Below are positions 52,098-63,173 of a DNA stretch of 64,000 nt, piece after piece; the first letter of the stretch is position 1; every line of letters begins with the position of its first letter. Position numbers and translations under genes: made by a program. Source of the stretch: Cryptomeria japonica (lineage: Eukaryota > Streptophyta > Pinopsida > Cupressales > Cupressaceae); assembly GCF_030272615.1 (NCBI RefSeq), contig NC_081414.1, positions 817,225,396 to 817,289,395 on the forward strand, in the 5' to 3' direction. A model generated the notes under the pieces. That model saw only the letters and a list, made by a program, of their open reading frames with translations, was not told the DNA's origin and ran no database searches.

Positions 52098-52270
52098 GGC
52101 ATTGATGGCAACACTCATGAGAAAAATCCAAAAGGTGTTGTCCAAAAAAGTGTTTTACCAAAACTGTCAAAATTGTGTGCTCTGCGTGCTCCCCCTGAGC
52201 TGATGATGTCTTCTGTTGATCATTTTTCTCATCTCCACTACTCCCCCTTTAGCATCAATGACAAAGGTTG

Positions 52271-55200
52271 TCATTCAATGTCAATTGAGTGTGGTTCCTG
52301 CCTAGTTCCCTGTAATTTGTTTATTACAATTTGATAAATTTCTATTAAGGCAACATTCAGACTGTTGTAAAATCTCTCATCATCTTTTAGTGATGCTTCA
52401 GTTCTCTGAATTGTACCAGTGAGAGAGTGCATTTTCTCTTCCAGTGTCTTAAGTCCTAGAACAAGAGCCTCAGAAATCTCTTTTCTCAAAGAGATGAGGA
52501 TATCCGGTTTAGGACTTGTCCGCATTTAAGTTATTTTGCCTTAAACTTTATCCTTTCCTTGTCTTTCTCAAGCTTTTCTATTTTTTCTTCAAATCCTACA
52601 ATTTCTTGTTCAATTATTGATATTGAGTCTGATGAACCTATCAAGTTGTCAGTAATATCATTTATTTCCTTCTGGGCTATGTCGATCTCTTTATCTATGT
52701 CTTTTGTGAAAATGTCTATTTTACACGTGTCTATATACAATTTCTTGAAGTCCAAAATTGCTTTACCTAATACATGTAATAAGGTTTCCATATGTTCCTA
52801 ATTATTCTTTACTGTCTCCTCAAAGAATTTTTCCTTCTCCTTATTCATTTTCTCTCTGAAGGTGTCTTCATTTATCTGATCCAGTGTTATTAGGTTGTCG
52901 GTTATATACTTAGACAATGTGTCTAATTGGATCAAAGAATCTTTATTTTCTATGTTACATTTTGGAGCTATCATCTTCAAAATTGGTAAAGTGTCATCTA
53001 TAGCCTTATAAGCTTGTGCATTACACTCTGTTATTTTATTTATTGAATCTAATAGTACCTCTGTTACATTTGTAGGCCTAAATTCAGTCATAGATGTTAC
53101 AGATGACTGTCCAACTATTTTTACAATTTGTAATCTGTTGGTGGTTGTGATGGCTTTGCTTTCGTCTTTCTCTAGAGGATCTGTTTGTGTTTGCATTTCC
53201 ACTACCAAAGGCTTGGGCTTGTCAGATGAGGCTGGTGGTACTATCTATGAAGGATCGTGTTGCTCTACCTATTTCTCAGTGTTTTCCTCAGTATGAACTT
53301 GTTTCTCTACCGGTTTCTCAGTGTCCTCTCCTGATTGTGTCTTTGAAGATTTCAATGTAGTGTCCACTGCTAGGTTTTCTTTGTTTACCTCTGTGTTGTC
53401 TACTACTAGTGACTCAGTAGGTTTTCCAATTTTAGTAGTTGTCGATGGCTCAATATATGTATCAGTATGCACATCTATGGTCTCTGCCTTTCCTGTGTCC
53501 AGGAGTTCATTTGATTTTTCAGTTTGTTGTTCTGCCCCAATTCCAATGTTTTCTGCTCCAATATTTCCTGTTGGTGGCTCAATTGCCACATCTCTCTTGT
53601 CAGTTTTTTCCTTATCTACCACAATATTGACTTCCTGTGTGTCAATGTTCATTGTGTATAACACCTCAGAATTAGGATTTGTATCCTCATGTGGTGTTTC
53701 CATACTCTCTTTTGTTGATTGTGTGTCAACAGTTTGTACCGATGGAGTATCAGAAAGAGGTGGGGGTAAGTTATCAGTTATCTTTAGGCTTGGAGGTCCA
53801 CCTACTTTACCTTTCCCCTTATCCTTTTCTTTTTGGTAGACTCTAATGGTCTTTAGTCTTTTTAGCTCTTCTTATTTCTCTTTTTCAACAAAAAATATAT
53901 CCCACTGATCTGTAGTCTCTTCTGTTATTTCATTTACTCTGCCTGCCATTAGTGCAATATACTGGTGACTAGTTGAAAATACTATCTGGTTTACTTCACT
54001 GATCAGCTCATCAATTTCTTGTGTGGAGTTCACTAGGTGAACTGCAAGTAGTTCTCTATTTTTATCTTTACGTCCAATTCCACAATGGCTACCCTTCTAG
54101 CTTCTAATCTTTTGTACAAATCATTGGGTATCTCATCCACAATTTCTATCAAAAAATTATTATAGATGTCTAAGTGTAAGATTACACTATTTTATATGCT
54201 CTCCTTTTCATTATTTGAAAGTGTGTTATATAACTTACTGATGTTTTTCAATTTCCCATCCTCAGTTATTTCATTTAGAAGTTTGTCAAATGGTGGAATA
54301 ACCTGTCTTTCTTTTCTTTTCTTTGGTGTCAATTTCTTAGCCAGAGGCCTAACTGCCTATTGCTTTTGTCTCGTCCTTCTGGGTTAGGTGAGGATACCAA
54401 TGAGGGTTTTCTTTTTCTTTCTACCCTTTTGAACTCAGCCGGTATATCACTGTCCGAGGAAGTAGCAATCGGTGAGAGATGTGTCTCCGGTTGTAGTCCT
54501 TCCAATTCACTCTCCTTAATACCAATTTTGTTCAATACATCTTCTTTTATTGCTTTTGCCTATCTTGTTCCCTTCCTCACTATTTGTTCAGTTTTCTTAA
54601 CTCTTTTCTGAGATTGAATGCCACTTTCAATTGTTTCAGCATTGCTAAATACTTTTTCTACCAGTTCCTTAGGGGCTTCTAAGAGGGCTTTTGCATAAGT
54701 TTCAACTATGTTGTCATCCGCCTCATATCCCATCTCTATAACCCAAATAGTTCTAGGATAACTGCCTCCATCCAAATTTCATCTTTCTTGATCACAAAGC
54801 ATATCTCTTTTTGATACTTATCAACAATTTCTTGAGATTGCCTTATTCTTTTCTTCATCTTTGCTTTCAAGGTTTGAAAATGTTCATTTATATTTTTCTC
54901 TCTATCATCTCCCATGTTGTTTAGTATATCAAGAAGTTGTTTTCCTACTGGGATATCAAAACCAAAGTCTTTCCTACCAATACTGAGAACTTGCTTGGTA
55001 ATGTACAACATTAAACATACAATCAGGTTGCCAAATCTGAAAGTTCCTTTCTTATCACCTTTAATTTTCTTCAAATTGTCTATCAGTTCATCTTTTAGCC
55101 ACTCACATACATCAATCATAGCATTGTTATTCACCATGTCATATGCACTTTTAATACATAAGCTAGAAACATAGTTTAGTTTGTTTGCATGTGTAGCCTT

Positions 55201-55778
55201 ATAACCAAGAATCATATTGACAAATCTAACATTGATGTCCTTCACATCATTGACTCTTAGGGATCTTTTATCAAATGTTGTGCTGGTTAGGGTCATCATA
55301 GTGTCATTTGGAATCTTTTTAGTTTTATCAAGCCTGCTACCAGTGGAAGGTAAGCCTATCACTGCCCTAATTGCCTCTTTGGTAATCTTATGGATGGAAT
55401 CCAACCAAAAGAACTCTCCATGAACTCTACTCAAGACTATCCTTATCACTTCTTCAGGAAAATCAGGGATACTAAGATTGTCCACAAAGTCTAGGGTTTC
55501 CACTATCTTGTGTTCAGGTTTAACATTTTCATGTTCATCACAAATAACAGTCCTATACATGTTCATTATTTCTTCAGCTCCTAGTTCCTCAATATGACAA
55601 TGTATATACATTGTAGGATCTTCTGCATAAACTACTCCCTTAGGTATTTTCAAAAATGCTCCTAGGGTATCATCTTTCTTTGCAATTTGAGAATAAGTTT
55701 TAACATGGGTCTAGGGCACTTAGTAACTTCAATCACTATAGGGTTTGCAATGAATTGAAGTGCAGATGAAGAAGCCAT
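52271..55778 (-). pseudogene. Element D second ORF, unknown function, broken
   Basis: ATG at 55778-55776 (MASSSALQF) opens about 3.5 kb of near-continuous coding sequence with several frameshifts and stops. A one-base loss near 55705 shifts it into the largest open block (54736 to about 55700; 305 codons from 55653). That block is a folded-looking alpha-rich domain with EEVIRIVLSRVHGEFFWL, EAIRAVIGLPSTG, DVKDINVRFVNMILGYK and FRFGNLIVCLMLYITKQVL, broadly like plant transposon-associated domains. Then come basic (54329-54775) and Thr/Glu-rich acidic (53269-53703) low-complexity segments, and two or three heptad-like coiled-coil segments (52531-53208, 52271-52525). I cannot name the family. It could be an env-like third ORF of a Sirevirus-type element or a captured host gene. 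Confidence 0.6.
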
Positions 55779-57408
55779 AGTTATTGTAATGCCCCGCCAG
55801 GAACCCTAAAGGATAGCAACACAAAAAGGCAACTAAAAGGCGCAATAAATTTTTTTTTAAAGATTAAGGGAAATAATCATAACCTTGCTCAATAATTAAC
55901 ATAAGCGGAAGACTAACATTACATCCTAAAGGGTTACCAACGAAGATTACTTCAAAATAAAAACCACATCACAAAATTAATCCAATCTTCCATTTAAATT
56001 AAGGAAAGCCAATAACGATAAAATAATTCATATTCATAAATTGATCTTCAAAAGATAGGCTTACAGAATTACAACATACATACTTCCAAAGATTCATTTA
56101 TACAAATAGGAAAGATAACTGAAACAATATACATCCCATGACTTAAATTACAATATTCCAAAAAATTACATGGCTTCCATAGAACAATAAATTACAATTT
56201 TGTAGTGGTTGATACAATAACCACACGGCCTCAATAGAACGAAATCAAGAATATAAGTGCTACGAGAAGCACGAACCAAGATGCACCGGCGAAGCCAATC
56301 CTCGCGTGAAGGTAGGAACAAGGCATCCGATGGGAAGTGGCACTACCACCCGACCATGTGATCCCAAAATGGAACCACCCCACCGTGCTAGGAGATAGCA
56401 GACGACCCTCAAGCAAGCAAGAAAAGAACAACAGTACAGATGGCTCCGCAGTACACAAGTGACTCGACTCACAAAACACTAGCGACCCTAGAGAGAGAGT
56501 GTCATCACATGGCTTAACATGGTTACCCTAGGAAGGTCTCCATAGGTCCCGGCCCCCATCATGGGTTATCCTGGTAACCTCTCCCGAACCCCCGGCTCCA
56601 TCTAAGCATCATGCGGACCCTACCATCCTTTCGTGAAGACAAGGTGGTAGGTTTGCCATTCCAGGCCTTCCCAAACACCTTGAGCCTATACAAGCACTCA
56701 ACCGTGTACGGGGTGTATTATCTTAATTAAATTAATAACTACCCACCCCCTAAACAATTATTAGGTTATCACTTAATAGCTGACTTTCGAGGGGTTATCC
56801 TGCCATCCACTTCGGGTGCGGCCCCCGCCCGAAAGCCACTCTCTCTACTAGGTCACTAACTGGATAAGGCTATCTATGAGAACTCTATGGTGGACTACAA
56901 CCATAAATTATCCAGACATGACGCAGGTGTAGGACTCACAGTCACAAACCCAGAGTTAACCATAAGGGACATAACACATAAAAGCCCACTTCCTCAAGGT
57001 TTGAACAACGACACCTGACCAAGGGCAAACATCGACAACATATTGACCATTTTAAACATAATGCGACGACATTAAAACGATTAGACTGCAATGATAAAAA
57101 CACTACAAACAATCTTTCTTTGAGCAGTCAACATTTAAATCAAATTGAACAAATGTATACAAGCTACTATAAAATAATTCCAAAACAACATCTATTTGAC
57201 GAATACAATCCTCATACAACTATTTTATAATACTTGGATAACAAACACCAATATTAAATTTAGTCCGACTTGCCTTAATCCCAACATTACCACTAACCTC
57301 TAAATCATTTGATTTATTTTCACGATACCAATCAATTAATCCCCATTACTAAATCAAAAGAATTACTCATTAATCTTAACATCATCGTAAACTATATTTA
57401 ACACATTA

Positions 57409-57600
57409 TTATTATTTAATATTAAATAATAACATATTGTTATTATTGTTAAAATAACAATATATTATTGCTTAATACTAAAATGAATAACGCGCATAGA
57501 ATTTATTAAAAAAACCTTTAACATATTGTTGTTATTTAATATTACATGGTAACATATTATTATTTTTTTTTTATAAAATAACAATATGTTATCATATAAT
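57409..57600. repeat. AT-rich inverted-repeat cluster in E2
   Basis: It holds the palindrome TTATTTAATATTAAATAA (57412-57429) and several AACATATTGTT-type words. TAACATATTGTTATT near 57430 is the reverse complement of AATAACAATATGTTA near 57577. Confidence 0.75.
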
Positions 57601-57712
57601 ATTAAATCTACCATAAAACTAACCATATTACTTACCACTAACTTAACTTTTAATCATTTTCATTTTTTTTAAAACTAACAAAAAAAAACATTAAAAAAAA
57701 TAATGTTTAAAG

Positions 57713-57848
57713 CCCCGTGGGCCCCCACGAACCCACAGGCAGCAAGCGCTGCCTTTTCCCACGCTGGGGATAGCAGCTAGCACAGCCAAAGGGAAGGGAA
57801 AGGGGGGTGCGTGGCTGGGTCGAGCCCAGCTCCCCGCCACCGCCCCCA
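57713..57848. other. GC-rich palindromic cassette of E2
   Basis: A GC-rich block with GGCAGC-AAGC-GCTGCC (57738-57753), CGTGGG/CCCACG near 57716 and GCTGGG/CCCAGC near 57814-57830. It occupies the same LTR position as the other cassettes but has unrelated sequence. Confidence 0.8.
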
Positions 57849-59723
57849 ACACAATTTAAATTTAAATTTAACAAATTAAATTTTGTTTAATTTAACAGTT
57901 AAAAACCATAACAAATAAAAACGACAGAGGATTAAATAGAACAGAATTTCAAGACACAGACAGAGGTGAAAACCTCTGTCAATCACAATAAATAAAATTA
58001 AACTCCCAGCCATCAAGTTTATCAACATACCAACAAATAAAATTAACTTAAAAGGAGTCATAATTTTACCAGCAATCACCAATTTTCTGAGACAAAACAG
58101 GGGCATTAATATTTCATTCAAATTTGCCCAGTTTGTTCTAAAAGTTTAATTAAATGGGAATAGACTAAATCCCCAAACCCCAATTGAAACTATTTGTTTC
58201 AAATCAAGCATAAACAAGGAGTTTTAACTCATAACTATCATTTCTAAAACTGGAAATATTTAGGGAGAGATATTTTATGAATGCTTGGCAAAATTTTGCC
58301 AGCATAACACTACCAAAATCCATCAAATTCCTAATTACAAACAGCATGATAAACCAAGAAATTTCTTGCATAGCAAAGATGAAACATTAAGAATTCAGTT
58401 AAGGAAACTTCATGGGAGAAATTAAGTTTAAATTTGATAACCAAAATAGTTGAATTCTTCCTCCAAAACCCATAACAAACAAACACTTCAAGATTTTAAA
58501 ACAATTAACAGCAAGAGGAAGGAAAGCAATGATTTTTTTGTTGCAATAAGCAAGGATTCAACCAACCTTTTGATTTCCAAGCAAGAATCCCAACTGGTTC
58601 ACACCCAAATCCTCCCTTCAAGCCAATTTTCCAAAATTCCTTTCTCCTCCTCCAAAATAAGCATGACCCCCAAAATCTCCTCCAAAATGGCTTAGAAGAA
58701 AAATCTCTTAACCTAATTTTCTAGGTTGCCCAAAATTTCTATTAAAAAAAAATATTAAAATTCCCCATTGACTTTCTTTTCTTTTTTTCTATTTTTCCTT
58801 TTTCAAATTTCTCAAAACAATAAATGAAAAATTCTCTTTTTTGAAAATTACATTTCCATAAGTATCAATTTAATCCATTTTTTTTCTACTAAATAAGAAA
58901 GCAATGAGTTAACTTAATTGAATATATTTAAAAGCAATTAACTAATCTATTCCATTTCTTTCGTTGGATCTAAACACGATTTCTTTTCCAATAAGCAACT
59001 AACAGTTAAAATTTAATAACTAATCAATTTCGCTTGATTCAAAACATAAGGCATAATAAGGAATGAATCTCTCAAGTCAACAATAATGACAACTTAAACT
59101 TAAATAATTAACCGAACCACCAAGGCACGCAAATCGAGGAAAAGTAAAAAGACTTGAAATTCAGACAAAGGGGATGAACGACCGACTGACGGCACTCACA
59201 ATAACAGACTGAGGTAATGACTAGGGTCAAAAGCTATCTCCTCCACTCCCATCGGACATATAAGGCACGCTCAGACCTGTGAAGCCAGGTGGAGACGATA
59301 CCCCGTACCTACCCGGTACTTGTACCTGCAATATCCTGCATCACCGAAGCACACATACATGCATATAGATATAGAATACACGGCACGCACACCGATGAAG
59401 GAGAATCGCGACGTTCCCTGTCTCATCGAAACGAGTGAAGGAAAATCGTCCCCTTGCATCCAATACAATAGCAAACACGCAACATATATATATGACACAT
59501 CAACTAGATAAAGTAAAATGTCAGTACGAGCAATAATCCACGAAACACTAGAAATCACCAATACTGAAATACTGAAAATAACTCATGCATCCAATATCCA
59601 GATAAACATGATATAATATCAAATACGTCTGCAAAATGACGAGCAATCAAGTGCCAACTGAAAAGTAAACTGAAACACAAAATCAGTCTAATAAGTCCGA
59701 TCAAAACGGGGTACTACAGTTAT

Positions 59724-60021
59724 AAATACCTTAATCTGCCTTTAGGATGATTGCTTGGATGAATTGCTTCACTTTTTTCTATGGATGCCTTCGCTTGGGA
59801 TTTTTCGTGCTCTCTGGAGATTTGAATGCTTGGTGAATGAAAAAAAAACCAAAACACTTGCTTTATAATGTTTTTTCTTTCAACTGCCACATTTAATGCC
59901 TGTCGGTTAAGTCAAAACTTAACTCATTTTTTACTAAAGAAGTAATCCAACTTCTCACCATCAACCGAGGGTAAACTAGCATGTTTTTCAATTTGTTGCC
60001 ATACCCCCAAGGGATTATTTC
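59724..60021 (-). other. Upstream region of the second ORF of element D (leader-like)
   Basis: About 300 bases between the end of gag (60022) and the nested solo LTR. On minus it reads as a TATA box, then ~135 bases without ATG problems of note, leading (across E2) to the ATG at 55778. No coding signal was seen. Confidence 0.5.
59861..59867 (-). promoter_or_regulatory. TATA box upstream of the second ORF of element D
   Basis: CATTATAAAGCA on minus (TATAAAG core). Once E2 is removed it lies about 145 bases before the ATG of the second ORF, a normal spacing for a plant gene with a ~115-base 5' leader. It is an internal promoter candidate, separate from the LTR. Confidence 0.45.
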
Positions 60022-61131
60022 TCAGTTAGATGAAGAATCTCCTTTCGGTGGAGTGATACTTTGTTCTACTAGTGAAGGAATATCTTCACTAACATTCATG
60101 CTAGACTTTCTAATCCATTGTTTTGAAAATTCTTGCTTTACCTCTTCAACCTTTTCTTTACCTTTCAAGCTAGGTCCTTTGTTATTTGTCGGTGATGTCT
60201 TCTATAAAATTTTGTGATATGTCCAATCTTGTTACAAGCATAACAAGTCACATTGTTTTTTTTGAATAGCTTTCCCAAATCCTATGCCAGTATGTGTTCT
60301 GCATTGATTAGATAAGTGTCCAAATCTTCCACAAATATAACATCTTACATTCATTCAGCAATTTTATGAATTATGACCAACTTTATTGCATTTAGAGCAT
60401 TGACCGGTGGGTGCATTATTATTCTGATAGTTTCTAGATCTACATTGATTTGCTCTGTGACTATACTTGTTATAGTTAAAGCATTTTCCATTGAATTTAT
60501 AAGCATTAGGTTGTCTTACCAGTTTGTTGTGATCATGTTTGTTTGTAGTGCTAGAGCTTTCACCAACTTCAAAGCCAAGGCCATTAGTGTCACCATTAGG
60601 TTTCTAATTTTTCAACATGTCATCAAGATCTTCTAAAATTTTCTTGAATTTCTCCTTATGTTGATTTGTAGTAGCCAACTCATTTTTCAAGAAATCTTTT
60701 TGTCTCATGAGTTCAGTTTTATCATGTTCCAAGTGTATCATATATGTTTTTAACATATTATTCTCATGACCGAGTCTTAGATTTTCATTTGCAGCATCAT
60801 TGATTCTTCTAGCCAAATCATCTTCATTCTTCTTGCTGTCTTCAATGTCTTTACAAAATCTCATGGTCATATCTTGCATCTCATTATTCATTGTACTATT
60901 TTCTTGTCTCAGTTTGTTGACAAGGTCATTAAGAGTTTCTTTCTCATCATCATCACTTTGCATCTTCTTAGAAAGTTCTCTTCTTTTGTTCCCAGCAATA
61001 GTGAGATTTTTCTGAAGTCCTTGAATGATTTCTTGTGTAGCCTTCAGATCATCTTCAAGTTTTATATTCTTCAACTTTTCTGCATCATAATCTGCAAGAA
61101 ATGTTTCTAGTTGCTTTCTCAGATTATCCAT
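60022..61131 (-). pseudogene. gag: Element D gag: coiled coil plus four zinc knuckles, broken
   Basis: ATG at 61131 (MDNLRKQLETFL), about 55 bases after the primer site. Codons 1-175 are a long charged coiled coil (KLEDDLKATQEI, LNDLVNKLRQENSTM, HDKTELMRQKDF), open to a TAG at 60604-60606. In the same frame four CCHC positions follow: CFNYNKYSHRANQC (second Cys is Tyr), CSKCNKVGHNS-stop-NC, CYICGRFGHLSNQC (complete) and, after a frameshift at an A-run near 60255, CYACNKIGHITKFY (last Cys is Tyr). A second shift restores a basic tail ending near 60022. It would bind its own RNA and form particles. The coiled coil in place of a usual copia Gag N-terminus is odd. Confidence 0.75.
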
Positions 61132-61186
61132 CTGTACCAGTGTTAGAATCTTCCTCAAGCTGTTAGGTTTTTGAAAATAGAGGACC

Positions 61187-61200
61187 AAGATTTGATACGA
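61187..61200 (-). other. Element D primer-binding site, decayed
   Basis: On minus TCGTATCAAATCTT, two bases from the LTR. It matches the initiator Met site TGGTATCAGAGC with changes at three of the first twelve bases. Confidence 0.65.
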
Positions 61201-61202
61201 AT

Positions 61203-61996
61203 TGTTTGGATTCCCAAAGATATTGAGAGGGGGGGTGAATCAGTATCTAACCGGTTAATTGATTTTCTTAACTTATTAAATGAAAAGCATTCCAAAACTG
61301 TGTACCGATGAACTAAAATTAATGCAATAAATAAGAACAACAACCACAACAACCACAACAACCACAACATGAAAGACACACCATAACACTGTATTTTTAA
61401 CGAGGAAACCTAGTGCGGGAAAAACCTTGGTGGGATTTGTGACCCACAATATTCGCTTACTGGCCAATAAGAGAATATTACTGTTACAATAGGGGCCTAC
61501 ACATGCAGGAAGGCCAACAGCCTAAAGCTCACTACTTACATACAAAAGAGAAGTCTCACTGACTTACAAAAGTGGATTATGAAAATCCAATGTCATGTAC
61601 TACTACAAAAGGGCATCTGCTATGCCAGATCCAGTACCAATTTAAGCTCTGCAACTTCCAAAACCTTATTCCAAACTCTACCTTAATGTTCACACATAAT
61701 ATCCATCATATATCCTATCTAGAAATGTTCTCTAAGATTTCATACTTATATATGAGCCTTATTATAATATGCCTTGTCGGCTTTCAAAAAGATATTACAA
61801 TTAATTACATTTTGCAATAAATAAAATACTATCGGCCAAGGTGCCGATAATCAATCTTTTTGATGATAGTGAACGTATGTCGGTGTAGAGTTTGTTGGTG
61901 CTGGTACTTGCCAGTGTCATATGATTGTAAGGTTGCCATCAATGACAATACCTTCAATCACCTACAATTTCTCATTGGAGTGTGCATTTGCCAACA
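61203..61996 (-). repeat. Element D 5' LTR
   Basis: 794 bases, TGTTTGGATTCCC...TTTGCCAACA on plus. It has an extra ACAACC repeat near 61336-61367 compared with the 3' LTR. Confidence 0.9.
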
Positions 61997-63173
61997 TAAA
62001 TAACACCTAAAGAGTTTCCCAACGTGATTACTTAATTCAACACTTAACTCAACTCACGCTAATTAATCCAATTAAGTTGATTAACTTAATGATATGATAA
62101 TACTTTAAACAAGGATAAATTCTTTCATTGAGATAAAATTATAGATAACATGACAAATTCATCCATAAAGGTTAACAATATAGATAACATGATTAAGTTC
62201 ATCCATTACAATTTAACCATACGTTATGTTCAATTTTACATTAAAACATATGTCATGCATCTAATTTCATTACATACTTTAATTCGATTATAAACTAACG
62301 AATACTTTCCATGCATACTTTAATTGCATTATCAACAACCAAATACATTTCATTATTCAAATCTACATTCTTCATGATCCAAATTACTGCATTTAATAAG
62401 ATGACTACATACATGCATTTAAGATTAACATCATCTAATCCATATTATACATTTTAACCATAATTTCATCCATACATGCTAAATTAAAAAGGAAATAGAA
62501 GAATCATAAACATGAAATAACACCGAAATGATATCAGAGTTCACCCCTAGTGGGCTACATCTCTGGGTCTGCTCAACTACAAGAGCCCTCTGATAAATAA
62601 TAGGGTGAAGAATACATAAGGTTCACATCATTTACATCCTGCCATCAAGGCATACATAAACCAATAATGCATATGACCACATCGATCCAATAGATACATG
62701 AATGATCCTAAATAGGAAAAGGATCCAACTGAACATAATAAGAAGCAAATACAAAGATCAACTGGAGCATCCATGAAACTAAGTCTTCACAACCCATCAT
62801 AATCAACCCATTGTCTAACATGAATATTAGGTTCTCACAAGGGCATAAACAACATGACGACTCCACAATAGTGCTCCTAACAAAGACAACACAACCAACA
62901 CACTAGCGAACATAAGGGACAAGTGTCATCGTATAACTTGGTATGGCTACTGTGGCAGGAATCCATAGGTTCCGGCCTCATCTACTAGGTTACTCTGGTA
63001 ACCTATTCCAAACCTCTGGCCCATCCAAGTCTCATGTGAACCCAACACATTATTTTGTGAAGACAAGGTTGATGGTTTGCCATTTCAAGTCCTCACTACA
63101 TGCCAAGTCTGTACTAGCACTCATCCCATGCGTGAGGCACAATTATCTTACTTAGTGTTTTTAATAACTAAAC

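Larger units (their letters stand above)
55785..59718 (-). mobile_element. Solo LTR of the A/B family inside element D (E2, about 3.9 kb)
   Basis: TGTAATGCCCCGCC...GGGGTACTACA with a perfect duplication GTTAT (55780-55784 and 59719-59723). It has the same orientation as the A and B LTRs. It lies only about six bases upstream of the second ORF's ATG and separates that ORF from its upstream region. It has no primer site, polypurine tract or coding region; ORFs at 56231-56479, 57876-58121, 58450-58695 and 59271-59561 are chance frames on either strand. Confidence 0.9.
51309..61996 (-). mobile_element. Element D: non-autonomous LTR element with gag and a second unknown ORF
   Basis: LTRs of about 0.78-0.79 kb, a perfect duplication TAAAT (51304-51308 and 61997-62001), a polypurine tract and a primer site. 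The unoccupied target survives near 35575 in the sister LTR. Without its nested solo LTR (55785-59718) it is about 6.75 kb. It codes on minus for a coiled-coil Gag with zinc knuckles and a ~3.5 kb second ORF. No protease, integrase, RT or RNase H motif was found. The polypurine tract flank and an LTR block match K2, so K2-like copia elements are the likely source of enzymes. Confidence 0.85.
51163..63173 (-). mobile_element. Element B, 5' LTR, carrying element D and cut at the right by unit G
   Basis: TGTAATGCCCCGCC at the start. It runs to 51308, is interrupted by element D (51309-61996) and resumes at 62002. The join reads as the 3' LTR does at about 35573-36745. About 1.3 kb is present before the match stops at 63173, where another TG-starting unit begins. 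No coding region belongs to this LTR; 62943-63155 is a chance ORF. Confidence 0.85.

Noticed and set aside
53321-53839. 172-codon plus-strand ORF
   Set aside because: Antisense of the Thr/Glu-rich part of the second ORF of element D; Ser/Val/Phe-rich mirror composition.
57713-57848. Possible CpG island or promoter of a host gene
   Set aside because: It is the GC cassette of a solo LTR with defined borders; no gene follows on either strand.
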